A DNA stretch of 64,000 bases from Atrichornis clamosus (Eukaryota; Chordata; Aves; Passeriformes; Menuridae), in the NCBI GenBank assembly GCA_013400975.1, contig WBMZ01003303.1:1-64000 (forward strand), in the 5' to 3' direction. Positions 26,947 to 38,900 of the stretch are shown piece after piece (positions within the stretch are counted from its first letter, which is position 1; each line of letters starts with the position of its first letter). The notes below the pieces were generated by a model. It was not told the origin of the DNA. It did not search any database and saw only the letters and a list, made by a program, of their open reading frames with translations. A program made the position numbers and the translations under genes.

Positions 26947-29861
26947 AATTTTTAGTTGGTTGGTTTGGCTTTTCTCTTTCTTTCTTTCCCAGCTGTAGAC
27001 AAATTAAATCCTTCCCTTTTAGGCAGCATAATTGTATAGTATGATCAGCTGAGTATTTAATTTAGTTTAAACTTCAGAAATTTAATCAGATAAGCAATAC
27101 ACTGACTTTAAGTTCTGAAATAATTTTCATCTGGTAGGAGTAAGATTAGAGTAGGTTTACCCTTGGGCTGGAAACAAACACTGGCTTTGGAAACTACAGC
27201 ATAAAGTTGGAGAAACATTAAAGGTATTTCAGGCCCAGCAGTAGGAGATCTCAAGATGTGTCACTCAGACTGAAACTTTCCGATGTTTGCACAGATTTTC
27301 AACTTCAGAGCATAGATTAATGAGCCATTTCTCCTGCTGTCTGCTGCAATTTGTGTGTCTCTAGCAAGATCATCTACTGTCCCAGCATGTTCATTAACTG
27401 CTGGGAAGATGGGCCACAAAAGATCTGTACTTTTTGCATCTATATCATTAAGGGATGTCATTTGTGGAGGGAAGGAAAAAATTCACCCTTCCTGGCCAAA
27501 TAAAGGGGAAATGAAAGGTGAAGAGCCCTCATGTTGGATGACAAACTGTAGAAGTTTTGACTTTAGAAGTACATGTAAGTAAATAAAAATCTCCATCTAA
27601 GGCTGTAAATTGCCTCCAGTGTTCCTCAGATAGATTATCAGTCAGTCAGCCATTTAGGAATTCAAAATATTGCTACAGACTTTCCCAGATTAAAAATAAA
27701 TCTTCCACATCATCAGAAACATGTACGAGCTAAAAAAAACTTCTTTATGGAAAGACTAGAGATCTGCCCCTTTGGACATACTGAATCACTCTCAATCCCT
27801 GGATTAAAAGAAATGCAGGACTGCTGCTGTTGTCATTGCTGCATGCAGATAAGTGCACTGCATCACAGAGTCGGCATGTGTGAAAGACAAGCTTTGGGAA
27901 TGGGGGGCTTATAACCAGTTTATAACATGTACATCTGTTCATTCCAAGATTGTTGAAGCTTGGATTATCTTTCCTTGCTGTCTCTCCAAAGCTTAGATAG
28001 GTGAGAAGCAGACTTTGCTCATGCTTTGGAGAAAATTGTATTCGAGGATATAATTCCAAGTCAGGAAATGCCAGGTCTGGCCGTAACATACGGAAGTGTC
28101 CCCGAGGCAGAGCTATGAAGTTTCATTTTTGCTTTCTAGCCACCCAACACTGGAAGTCTCTCTAGGCCCTAGAGAGAAGGAAAATGTACAAGACTTCTTG
28201 AGGAGACACAGAAACCTCAGGGAAGGAAATGATAAGTCAGAGGAGGTTTGTGTCTGGGACTCCTCTGTTCCTCCTGCATGGATGCATTTATTTTCCTCAT
28301 TTTAATAGGCTGCATAAAGATCACCCTGAAACATAGCCCCAGAACATCCCTCCAAGATCCAAAGGCAGACATGAACTAAAGCCAAAGTGCTTTCCTCTAA
28401 GGATCTTTCTGCAGCACACCCCAAGCAATAAGAAGCCAAACCAGACAGCTGTAGAAAAGAGAAGTCAGAACCAGCCAGTCAGAGCAAGGGGCAGCCTTGC
28501 TGCTGACAGCCACGCTGGCTACACATGGAAGAGTGTTCCCAACTGAGTAACAACCTGTGGCAGGCCCGTCAAGAGAGCCATCTGAGGCCTGGCTGTGGCT
28601 TCTCGGCCTCTTCAGGTCAGTGGTTTTGAGCTGTCCAAGCTCAGATGGAATACATCCATTCTGTTAAAATATTGCTGAGGCTTTTAGAAGCCAGACTCTG
28701 AAGCAGGCAATGAACTTCTATTCAGAACCTAATTGGGTATGAGGGGCTTCTTTGTTTGCTTTTAAATACATTTCAACTCCTTTCTCATTCCCTGACAGAC
28801 TGAGTTCTGAAGCTCATGCTGTTTCCTTTTCTGCCATACATCCACATTTTAAAGGGTTCAAAATTTATCTTATGAGTGCTTAACCTTAAATGCTGAGCTA
28901 AAGCCAAAGCTCTTTGAAAATATGCATTAGGTTTTCCTTGAAGTAACTTTTGTTTCAGTCTTTGTTCTGGAAGCAGGACACTGGCACATAAGACTTTCCA
29001 AAAGATCATATGGTTTGAGCATCCAGAAATGGCCCTGGCAGTACCTAGGAGCTGGTGCTTTCAGCTGTTAATGGTGGCAATAAGAAGCTGTGGTTTGTGA
29101 AGTAAAATGTAGACCTGGGACCACATTACACCTAGAAACCTGCAACTCCAGTAGCATCCGAAAGTTCTAGACATATAGTCAGAGGCATCGTCTGGCTGCG
29201 AGGGACCTGGCCCCCCATCAAAAGTTCAAATTCAGGCCCTTTTTTGCCTGTTTGTATGAACATATGACGTGTTTTTACTCATTTGTACCACAGAGTTCCA
29301 AGCAGCCAGAGTGCAAACAGCAGCTTCAGCAAAGGCGCAGCTCTGACCGGCTCTGAAAGCAGCGCCAGTGCCAACCTACATCTGCACTGCAACGCCAGGG
29401 CTGCTGGTGAGACCAGGCAAGGCTGCAACTGAACAGGAGGACATTCAGGAGACGGAGGAGCTGAGCCTGCCACCCATATCCCAGGATAAACAGCTCACTG
29501 ACTTGGCCACTCAACTCAGGACGTAGGTATTATGTTTCTAAAACAAAATAATAATAATGTAAAAAAAAAACCCAACAAAAAAATCATACCCACTCTGCCC
29601 AGTTTGGAAAGGATCATTCTCCCATGTTCAAGACAAATGGCACACATACACAGCTGCATCAGCATCTCCCTCTTGTTCTATGGAACAGAGATCACACAAG
29701 GTGGAAAAGGGAGAAAAAATCCTCCAGCATTTTCTCACCAAACCATAAACCAACAGGCCTGGGCTTAAGGCTCTGCTCCCCATATTTGTGGAAGGAACTG
29801 TTTCCACTTCCATTTCCCTTTGCATTTCAGACAAAAGAAGAACAAACCCCATCCTGAATCA
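26947..29861. other. Intergenic DNA, no gene seen
   Basis: Mostly unique AT-rich sequence; no frame longer than about 114 codons and no RNA gene. A run of ten A preceded by short AAT repeats lies at 29545-29575. Confidence 0.55.
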
Positions 29862-29935
29862 TGCAATAGCCTGATGCTTAGGATGCTCAAGTGAAAGGCA
29901 GGAGGCCCAAGTTCAAGTCCTTGACTTCAGTCGGG
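29862..29935 (+). mobile_element. Probable tRNA-derived SINE fragment
   Basis: A box A-like element (TAGCCTGATGCTTAGG, from 29867) is followed by a box B-like element (AGTTCAAGTCC, to 29920). The two start about 43 nt apart, the normal internal RNA polymerase III promoter spacing in tRNA genes. The intervening AGGCAGGAGGCCCA is typical of tRNA-derived SINE heads. It does not fold as an intact tRNA and has no clear 3' tail, so I read it as an old SINE remnant. The family cannot be named from sequence alone. Confidence 0.5.
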
Positions 29936-30084
29936 CAAAGTAGAAATATCAAATTCAGATTGCTTATTTCCTGTGACCACAGGACACACCAATATCCAGG
30001 ATTTCTCTGCTTTTGACCTGCATAATCACTGAAGAAAACTTGGCAAAGCTGGAGTCTCCCATAACCACTGGGGTGTTGATTTGG

Positions 30085-30145
30085 GTTTTTTTTGAGAGGG
30101 GGGTGGTAGTGGTGTTGGTTTTGGTTTTTTTCTCTTTTTTCCTCC
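30085..30145 (+). repeat. T/G-rich low-complexity tract
   Basis: Runs of T (up to 8) alternate with G runs and GGTGGTAGTGGTGTTGG, then a pyrimidine stretch ending CTCCTAG. This is simple-sequence DNA; no function is inferred. Confidence 0.75.
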
Positions 30146-30179
30146 TAGAGAATTGCCATTTTCTCAGATATTTGAAAAA

Positions 30180-30370
30180 GAGTTCTTGTTCATAACAGTA
30201 GAGCATTAGCTGGGCTAATTAGTGCATCCTGACACAGCTGCAGGAGTGTGCTGATGTGTTTGGTAAATTATGTATGTGCTAGAATTAGCTAGTTAAAGAG
30301 TTCCTGAAGAACTATGTGCATATGCACATAGTAATTCAGCTGTTGCAGCTATTTGCATTACTCTGGTACC
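30180..30370. promoter_or_regulatory. Candidate regulatory element: palindrome plus octamer cluster
   Basis: A perfect 22-bp palindrome with half-site ACTATGTGCAT occupies 30311-30332. An exact octamer ATTTGCAT (POU-factor site) follows at 30351-30358. Homeodomain-like cores (GCTAATTAGTG near 30216, AATTAGCTAG near 30284) lie upstream. Such clustering is common in conserved enhancers. Conservation is not testable here, so the call is tentative. Confidence 0.3.
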
Positions 30371-31844
30371 CTGAAGACACTGCAGCATAGCACTGAGCTT
30401 CCCAGGCCTGACAAAGACACCCAGAGAATCCGACTGGGTGAAAATAAGAGGAAGCATCAGGTGACAAGGGTACCTCTGTCAGTAGCAGTGCCTGGAAAAA
30501 GGAGATGAAAACTCATTAACATGGAGCATTGTAACCCCATTTTAACTCAATGGGGTAATAACAATAATTCTGTCTTGCTCTTTTACACAAACAGCAAAAT
30601 AAATTAATTGCAAATGAAAGCAGTCCTAGACTTTAGTAATACCAGGCCACATCAATTTCTGATGGCCACAATGAGCAAGAGAACTCTACGTGTTCACTAG
30701 GATGTGACCGTGCAGGCAAATACAAGACTTCAGAAGGGGACCTAACTGCATTTATCTTCCTTAAATATTTGAGACATAGTGATTTCCTAACTACCAAGTA
30801 ACATGGGCTATAAACAGAGACTAGGGCCAGGTCTCAATCATTATGAAACTTAGTGGGAAAAAATCCACTGCAAATTTTGGAGAAGAAAAGGTTCTGAAAT
30901 AAGTTGTCCCTCCCAATTATTACACCAGCTGAGAGAGGCTGGATTTCAGAATATTCTGCAAACAAGTGGTATGCCCATGGTCAAAACCGGTGCTCTTACC
31001 TTCTCGAGGCAGCTGTGTATTTGTGCCCGTGCTTTGTCTGTGAGAGCTGCTTCTAAACAGCAAAGTGTCATCTCCATTGAGTCACTCGCCTTGGAGAAAA
31101 CGCGCCAGCTTTGCTAAAATGTTCACTTGAGAGCTGGAAAAACCTCAGATGAACTTTGGTTGATAGATCTCATACCCTCCTGCATCTCAGCAAGCAGTTA
31201 ATATCCTGACCCTGACAATCCTCATGCTTGCTGCTTCAGAGGAAGAGTCAGCTTTGACTCTCTCTTTAAACAAAGAAGGCTCAAATAAGCAAATACAGTC
31301 TGTGACCCTGTAGGAATGTAAAAAAGAACTTCTTTAAAGATCAATATTTCTCTGTCTAACATGTTCTGGGGAGATGTAAGGGATGTAACATACTCTTTTC
31401 CCAGAAGTAAGGAGTGACAATCCCAAGCACAACAGCAACACTTACACGGAAACTGCGGGCACGTGGCAGGGGGAGCATCCCAGGGCAGGGAGAGAGAGCA
31501 GATGCATGGGATCAATGACAGAGTGAAGCAACCTCCACAGAGCAGCTCTTCTCACTGTTGGCTACCTGAAAGGAACATGCTGCTACCTGTTGTTTACTTT
31601 TCTTTGGGTCTTTACCACGTAATGGAGCTGCCTACTGCTGATAACATTTATTTATATGAGGAGGTGAACACGCTGGTTCAGAAGCTGCAGTTCTTGTGTG
31701 CACTGAAATTTCCTGTGAACAAAAGGTTAAGATTGCAGCTTGCCTTCCTCCTCCTGCGTGACAGAAACAAGAAATAACCAGCATGCAGACAGCATGGCAG
31801 GTTGTCTTTGGGGAAACCACAGCAATCCTTTATGCCCAGAGCCT
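30371..31844. other. Intergenic DNA downstream of DCAF5, no gene seen
   Basis: Unique sequence with short chance frames (for example 31463-31777 plus and 31222-31515 minus). No repeat family or RNA gene was recognised. Confidence 0.5.
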
Positions 31845-31918
31845 GTACGGGAGCATGCAGGGAGGTTGGATTAGATGACCTCCAGTGGTCTCTTCCAACC
31901 TTACCCATTCTGTGATCC
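31845..31918 (+). mobile_element. CR1 3'-terminal fragment, plus orientation
   Basis: GGAGGTTGGATTAGATGACC, TCCAGTGGTCTCTTCCAACC and CATTCTGTGATCC form the conserved last 60-70 bp of a CR1 element. It ends where the probable DCAF5 transcript ends on the opposite strand. Confidence 0.88.
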
Positions 31919-31940
31919 AGTAACACCAAGTCTGGGAGCT

Positions 31941-31946
31941 TTTATT
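31941..31946 (-). terminator. DCAF5: Candidate DCAF5 polyadenylation signal AATAAA
   Basis: Canonical hexamer on the minus strand with a GT-rich downstream element. It is the first AATAAA after the stop codon, and predicted cleavage at about 31915-31930 falls at the end of a CR1 fragment. Confidence 0.45.
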
Positions 31947-33317
31947 CTGCTTCTGAAAACAAACAAAAGAACCAGAAAATGAGACCACAAAGCGTTTGAG
32001 AAAACACTGGAAAAAGGTGACCATGTCAAAGGAGAGTAGAGATGCTCATTCACCAGAAGTGAATGATGAGAAAATTTTCCAATATAAAGAACTTTTAAAA
32101 AATAAAATTTAAAAGTTTTGACTCAGCAACCTCAAGATTTTGGCTAAAACCCAGCATTTACAGTAAGATGTTTATACAATCGATGAAAACACTCCTATAG
32201 TGATCTTGATTGCAGTGATGTAAACTATAAAGAGTACAGAACAATTTTCCAATAAGGTAACAATGTATCAGAGCTTGCTCTTATTGTCACTTTTGTGCTT
32301 GCAAACAACCCTTTGCCTTTCAGCCAACTTACATGTTCTTAAATACTACATCCTATGCTTATTCCAAGTTCTCACCTAGAAAAGCAGACCCAGTGAGGGC
32401 AGACAGCCTACGGCACACAGTAGTAGTAAGACAATATTTCAGGTTGTGTTCTTCACTCTCCCTCCCATACCCTTCCCTCACAGCATCCCTTCTGAGGTGC
32501 TCCTTTACTTTCATCATATTTTAAGAGGGCATCTTCCTACTTTCCCCAGGTGCCATGAAGCTGTGGATATGAAATAATTTTTCTGAGGCCAGTTCTCTCC
32601 AGTAGTGTACTGCTAGAGTTGTATCAAGAGCAAAAATCTCCTATTCCTTAAAATAAACTAACCCTTCCTCAGTACTGGGCTTGAAAGCCCTTGAAAATTA
32701 CAGGGGTCAAAAGAAGCCTTTTTTCTGTTGCACATACACGTAGTTTTCGTGTCCCTTATGGGTGGTTTGTTTTCCCTTCACACACTGACTCCTCTTACCC
32801 TCTTGCCAGGGAAGCAAGTGCAATTTCACCAATTTCAGCATGCCAGAACTGAGATGACTCACTAGATACTCCACTAAAAGCAGCACCCAGGCAAGGAAGG
32901 ACTGTCCACCTGAAGAGTACTCCAGTTCTTGGCAGCCGGAGCTGTGCTTTTGCCCAAATTCTGATTGCCAGACTTGGAGATCCAGTCTCCTCACATGTGG
33001 GAATAGTCCTCTGAAGCTCTCCTTTACATGCACAACTCTATTAAATATATCTACCCATCTGCAGTTCTAAATATTAGCAGCATAGTGGTGGAAAATCAAC
33101 CCTTATTTCCAATCCCAACCTGTTTTGAGCTTTGGGCTAGAAAAACTGCTAAAAAAGCAATTTTCAGACTTTACCAAATGTTGCTATTAATATGAATCAG
33201 TTACATTATCTATACTTCAGCTATTTTCTGTTCGGCCTACTGCTTCCCAAAAGGAAGAACATGGGGGGAGGGGAGGGCACAATCAAGATACATCTCAACA
33301 TTTAGAACCATATTCTT

Positions 33318-33342
33318 AATAATAATAATAGTAATAATAATG
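33318..33342. repeat. (AAT)n microsatellite
   Basis: About eight AAT/ATA units with one G interruption, within the predicted DCAF5 3' UTR. Confidence 0.9.
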
Positions 33343-34166
33343 AATCTCTATGTGTTAAGACCACGGAAAGGCATGTTTCAATGCCTGATTTTTAAGCTCC
33401 CTTGGTTAGAATGAGGTCTACAGCATAATACCTGCCTCTTGCCAACAATCACATTTCAATATAGTGATGACACTGTGTTATTCAGTTCTTTTCTTTAAAA
33501 AAACGCACAAAACTGAATGTCACCATGGGAACAGTCTAAAGTTGATTTTGGAAAGAGGCTCATTTCCTATAGCTTTTCTGTTGGCATAAAAATAATGCCA
33601 CTGAACTGTATCAGAAACAAGTGCTTTATGAAGTATAATCTCTAAAAAAAAAAGCCAGTTCTGAAAATGGCCTCCCTAATGGTTGCATTTCTTTAGTTTC
33701 TGAAGCAGAATAAAGGGCTTAGGAAGCCTTCTTCCCTGTTTTCCTCAACAAGAAACACACCCCAAGCTACCACCAACGTGATCTAATTCTACCATTCTTC
33801 AGCCTGCAATTTGTAGTGTCAGTATGGAAAACTTCCTCCTTAGAAGAACAGTTAAACCTTAAAGCAGTCATCCTGGTTGGATGGCTGAACAAATGACACA
33901 TGTTCACACAAGAATAATTCAGTCAACCGTCTTAATAAGGATTTACTTTAAACAGAACCTTGGATGGGTACACTAGACTCAGTCTCATTAAGGAGCAAGT
34001 TGGATTTTTATACAGCATGAACCACTGGCAATCTAAAACAGACCCACTGAAGAACGGAATGGAGAATCAAACGCAATGTTTCAGACCCAAGCTCTATGTG
34101 CCTTTAATACTTTCTTTTTCCTTTTCTTTTTGAGAGAGTGCACACTACGACAGACATTTGCATTTA

Positions 34167-35975
34167 TCATGTTTTTAACTTCTTTTCTAAGGATGAACTC
34201 TCTGAATCTGCATCTTCCAACTCTGCTCTGTGTCTTTTCAGTCCTCCAAGAGATTGAGTGCTCTCACTGCCCGCAGGATGCAAGTCAGCAGTATCCTCCG
34301 TTGTGCTCACATTGTAGCTGTTGGAGTCCATTTCAGACAGGCAGCAGTCTTTGTGCAAGGTCACACCCACCTGTACAAGGTTGCCATTATCAGAATTTGA
34401 GTGCACCTGTAGTCCTTGTGTCACAGTCTCCTGCTCTCCAAAACTCTGTCCATTATTGAAGTATGAAGGGTGAAGATGCAAGTGGCCATTATTGTGGTTA
34501 ATGCAGGAGGGGTCGGGGCTTCTCTCCTCACTGTCATCAGTCTGGTTTCTGGAGCAGTGACCTGACATGCTACAGATGGCGACAGCGGAGAATGGAGGGA
34601 CCAGTGAGTGATGGCTTGGTGCTGGTTGACAGTTCTGACTATTTTTCTGTTCCACAAGTCCTGCAGTCTGAATGCAAGGTTCTTCGGTACAACTATTTAG
34701 CCCTTTGCAGTTAGCTTTTCCATTGAGTTTTTTAGTCTCAAAAGAATGCTCCATACCTCCACTGCTCGTGTCTTCAGATGTGTTTTCTTGACCCTCCATC
34801 CGCCGCTGATTGTCACATTCATGAGCTTGACCATTACTAGAATTTTCTATCATGCCACATTCTTTTAAAGTTTCTCTGTTGTGGCTTTCAACAGAAAGAG
34901 ATGAGGAACCTTGAGGAACTACTGAACTTAAATTCCTAGCATCTTCCTTAGTTAGCGAGCGTGCTGCACTGTGCCTTCCACTGGTTCCTGGTTTCCCTTC
35001 ATCATTTTCTCCATCTCCTCTGGAGGATTCACCATCTTTACCAGCTGAGTATGATATGTAAGAATAATGAAGCCATTTGTAAGCTTTGTAAATCTTTCTC
35101 TCCACTGATTCACTGTCTGAACAAGGGGACGTCCTTTCTTTGAGAACTTCTTTGTTAGTTGAACTCCTTTCTGGTGAAGAAGCTGGAGAAGAAGAAAGAT
35201 CATCTACTTTGATCTGAGGGTAATCATATATGTCCTCACCTATGTAGGGAGTTACATTCTCTGTGTTAGTGTTAGTCCTTTCCTCCTTTTGCACCTTCTG
35301 TCGGCGCCTCAGTGCATTGCGTTGCCTCATCGATGTGCGTCTTTCATTCAGTTCCTCTTCATCATCTGTACTGCTGCTGCTGCTGGAACTGCTGGATTCG
35401 TTCTCCTCAGGGCTCGGGGATGGTGGCCGTGGGAAAAGGTCTGTATCTAGTTCTGCCTCACAGGTATTGTCATCAGAGTCAGACTCATTGGAAAGGGCCA
35501 GCAGACGTTTATCCTGATATTTTCTCAGTGCAGAGAGCCTCTGCTGACGGGAAGCCACGTCTTCTCTGGCTGAGGGGGATGCAGTTGATCTTAAGGCCCG
35601 TAAGTTATAGGCAGTTTCATCAGACTCTTCAGCCACGTGCGGTGGGGAGTGATGCAAAGAGGTGGAGGACTCCGACTCGCTGTAAGCGGAGCGCTCACTT
35701 ACTCCTGCATGGAGCTGCAGGATGGTGCTCTCGCTGAGGTCGCTGTCTGAATCAGAACTCCAGCCCTCGATCTCCCGGCGCACGAGAGAGTCAAAAAAGG
35801 CCATCATCCGTGGATCTTCCTGGACTGACTGGTTGGCGTAATCATGGGACAAGCCGCTACCACTGTTCAGCACAAGACTGATGTACTCTTCATGAGTGTA
35901 GAGGCAACGAGAATCATCCTCAATTCTGCCATCCAGGTCCCCTGTGCAGTCAGGCTGCTTGTAGGGACTCCAGAT
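34167..35975 (-). CDS. DCAF5: DCAF5 last coding exon (C-terminal 602 residues)
   Basis: The acceptor TTACAG precedes ATCTGGAGTCCC at 35975 and the exon stays open to a TGA at 34169-34167. It starts with IWSPYKQP, which closes the last WD-repeat blade begun in the previous exon. Then comes the conserved block DSRCLYTHEEYISLVL, the acidic WSSDSDSDLSES, and QQRLSALRKYQDKRLLALS. A polyserine/acidic tract (about exon residues 194-210) is followed by basic RRRQK and by YIGEDIYDYPQIKVDDLSSS and VERKIYKAYKWL. The C-terminus ends in EKKLKT, with a basic LKRHR nearby that may act in nuclear import. All of this matches DCAF5 (WDR22), a CRL4 ubiquitin-ligase substrate receptor reported to recognise methylated non-histone proteins and to act in SWI/SNF complex quality control. 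The C-terminal half is largely disordered and diverges between species. The frame is intact. Confidence 0.97.
   Translation of the reverse strand: MWSPYKQPDCTGDLDGRIEDDSRCLYTHEEYISLVLNSGSGLSHDYANQSVQEDPRMMAFFDSLVRREIEGWSSDSDSDLSESTILQLHAGVSERSAYSESESSTSLHHSPPHVAEESDETAYNLRALRSTASPSAREDVASRQQRLSALRKYQDKRLLALSNESDSDDNTCEAELDTDLFPRPPSPSPEENESSSSSSSSSTDDEEELNERRTSMRQRNALRRRQKVQKEERTNTNTENVTPYIGEDIYDYPQIKVDDLSSSPASSPERSSTNKEVLKERTSPCSDSESVERKIYKAYKWLHYSYISYSAGKDGESSRGDGENDEGKPGTSGRHSAARSLTKEDARNLSSVVPQGSSSLSVESHNRETLKECGMIENSSNGQAHECDNQRRMEGQENTSEDTSSGGMEHSFETKKLNGKANCKGLNSCTEEPCIQTAGLVEQKNSQNCQPAPSHHSLVPPFSAVAICSMSGHCSRNQTDDSEERSPDPSCINHNNGHLHLHPSYFNNGQSFGEQETVTQGLQVHSNSDNGNLVQVGVTLHKDCCLSEMDSNSYNVSTTEDTADLHPAGSESTQSLGGLKRHRAELEDADSESSSLEKKLKT
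35371..35385 (-). repeat. DCAF5: (CTG)5 coding triplet repeat, polyserine tract
   Basis: Five CTG units on plus are AGC on the sense strand and encode part of a nine-serine run between an acidic PEENE and TDDEEELNE. The run length can be expected to vary between individuals or species by slippage. Confidence 0.9.
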
Positions 35976-38900
35976 CTGTAACAGAAAATTAAAAAAACAC
36001 AAACTATGTCTTTGAATTCATAAACTATTATAAGCATTTGAAATGGAACAGTAGCTCAAATACCCAGAACAACTGCAGGTTTCAGATTGGTTTTATTAAT
36101 TTTTACCCCTCAGTACCATACTTAAAAGCATTACAGAGCTCTGGGATTTTTTTCTTCCCCTTTACAAATGTGTTTTTCCTGCATTTACTTCACCCACCCA
36201 GAATATAAAAGCCCTCACACTGCAAATTATCCATCATTTTGGTATTTCATTGTGTAATAATTTCTCCCAAATTGCAGGGCTCTATTTTTATGTAATAGGG
36301 GATGCTTACTCACTAGCAGTAAGAATAGTTTGTTGCCTACAATACAGTCTTAGCACTACTGAAGACACTTGTTTCCCAGGAAACTAGAGTTGCTTGTGCC
36401 AGTGGTGTAGAGTAATATTTCATCCAGCTGCATAGTCAATCACACCTAATCAGCAGGCAGGGAGCTGAATGCATGGAGGTGAAAAGTAGGGCTGCACTAC
36501 ACCCTTTAGGGAACAGTTACAAAGAAAAGAAATCTTCCAACATCCTCTGAAAACACAGCAGCAATTTTAATTGGGAAAGGTGAAGAAAAGTTTTACTGGA
36601 AACTACTTTTGAAGTGTAATGATGTCACTAACATCAACAGTCTTGACTATGCTGTCCATCTAGACTTCCCTCACTTTTCCTGGTATGGAGGGGAAAAGGG
36701 AAAAAAAAAGCTCCAAAGGAGATCCACCAATATCCCTAAGAAACTGGTAATCCATAGCAAACATAACAGTTGGATCTCCTCACCTTTCTCAGTTTTACTC
36801 ACAGATTTGGGGGCAATGTGATTATGACATTGTATGGACAACCACTATCACTTTGGATCAATGGTTAATGGGATGAACAATGCCTTACTGTAAAGAGAGT
36901 CAGTATGTAGCTTATCTAAAACAATGCCTCAATGTTCTCCTTATAAAAGATCTGATTTCAGCCATGCTTTGGTTTCACCATGCTAACAAGCTCAGGGAAA
37001 AGAATTCTATGCCAGCTCTCTGTACCAGGTTGGACTTTTGGGATAGACTTTGGCAAAAATATATAACACTTCTCCCAACAGAAATTAATTAAGTTTTGTT
37101 CTAAGTAGACAAAACGGCTAACAAAAAGAGTGTTTTGCATGTGTAAATGGAATAACCAGTACTTGTCTTACAGATGCCTAGTTAGCACATGCAACATAAC
37201 CTGATACTACCATGACAAGCAATATTAAAAAAGCCCACAAGAACGCCAGTAACTCTCTATTCACTGAGATTTTCAAAAGCGTAAAGTAAACTTTACACCT
37301 TTAATAATGGAGCAAAATGAAATAAATTATCTTGCAACAATTTGTCCAGCACAGCCAAATTTAAGATGAACAAGTAAATTTTATTCTGGAAATCTCACAA
37401 ATTTGAAAGCTTTTACTTTGCATCCTCCATAGTTTATGGTTAACAGAGCTTCCACATACGATCTGGCTAGACAGATAAGAGAGACACTATTCTGAAATTA
37501 AAGTGGCCTGCAGATATACTTTATTCTGCAGACAATCATCATGCTGCCTTTCAGAGCAAAGGTAAGGGAAATCTACATTGCATTACATTAGGCTGTTTCT
37601 AGGAACATGCCTCAACATCAAGGTGTATCTGCTCTTGGTACTTAATTGCTTCTTTTATTATTTGCAGTACTTCAGCAAATTCTCTCCCAGTACAGTTCTG
37701 AAATATGACACTTGAAACCAGAATGAAGACAGTTCTCTTTCTCTTGGTTGCACTTACCAGATAAAAAGCCTAAGGGACAAGCATTAGGTTTGGATGATGA
37801 TAACAAAACCCAGTCTAAGCCTACTATGTACAGAATTTCATCAACCATACTTAACCTTTTTGAACTATTCAAGAGAACAGAAAGAATCACTCTTCATCCT
37901 TTATTTCCCAGGCTCCTCTTCTTAAGGACAATGTCAGAAAGAGACATCTCTCAGTGAATTTATGAGATATTGTTGATTTGTACATACACTAAGTTTTTTA
38001 ATAGAAAAATAGAACTCAACTTGCTCAAAGGACTATTTTTGATTTGCTGCCTCCTTGATGATTTATGTATCATGTGTTCAGTACCTTCTCTCAGCAACTG
38101 TCAGATCTTTTCCCCCTTTGTCCCACTCCTGAGCATTTCAGCAAGCAGATCAGATCTTTTTAAGAAGCATATACCTTCTTGTAAATGCTTCATACCGTGT
38201 GCTTGGACAGACAGGCTGGCATGCCCCTTCCTCAAATAGTCTTAGCAGCGTTAGATTGATCACTCAGTTTTATAAAGCCTTTTTTTTTTAAGTAAGAGAA
38301 TTAGAATATGCTTAGATCCTTTATGAACCCATATAAATGGAGGAAAGGTAGTCTGTTCTGAAGTCCCTCTGAGAAAGATCTGTTTTGTAATGAAATTAAT
38401 CTAAAAAGGTACATAAAGTGTGCACAGAGATATTCTACATCCTTATTAGCACTACCACATCTTTCTGCTCACTCTGCAAGCACCAGCAAAGACAGAGCAG
38501 TGTTAAATATTGAAAAAATATTAAAAACTCAAAAATATTGAAAAATATCTACAAAGAGTCCATAGTGAGGCTTTTCCTTTCCAACATGGATTTGGTCACA
38601 GAGAAGAAGTAAATAATAAAGTCAAGGGAATTCTGGATGAATACCCATTGGTACAGGATCAGTTGTCTCTGGAGATTGATATCCCTACATTTTAGCTATT
38701 TTGCTATGAGGGAGTGCAAAGGCCTGCCAGAATCACAGAAAGAAATCAGACTAAGAATCTATCCTTGGCAGAACTGGGAAGTCTTTAAACTGGCATCAAC
38801 TGATCCAGTGCCCTCTGTGGCATCTGAAATGGGCTTCTTTGTAAATGGAATGCCTTTTTCTTTTTCTCATCCTCTGACTGATGCCATGTCAAGGAAGAAT

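Larger units (their letters stand above)
31930..34166 (-). other. DCAF5: DCAF5 3' UTR (predicted)
   Basis: Reading leftwards from the DCAF5 stop, the first canonical AATAAA on the minus strand is at 31946-31941 (TTTATT on plus). I scanned 31981-34166 by eye and found no other. It is followed on the minus strand by a GT-rich element (TTGGTGTTACTGG), as expected downstream of a cleavage site. This predicts a 3' UTR of about 2.2 kb. A weaker ATTAAA at 34108-34103 lies only about 60 nt after the stop and is unlikely to be the main site. Use of more distal sites cannot be excluded. Confidence 0.45.

Noticed and set aside
28598..28612. Resemblance to the 5' end of U2 snRNA (GCTTCTCGGCCTCTT)
   Set aside because: Only about 13 bases agree and the sequence diverges at once; too short for a U2 pseudogene.
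33264..33278. G-rich run near 33264 as a second G-quadruplex
   Set aside because: Only three separated G runs (6, 4 and 3), so it does not meet the four-run requirement.
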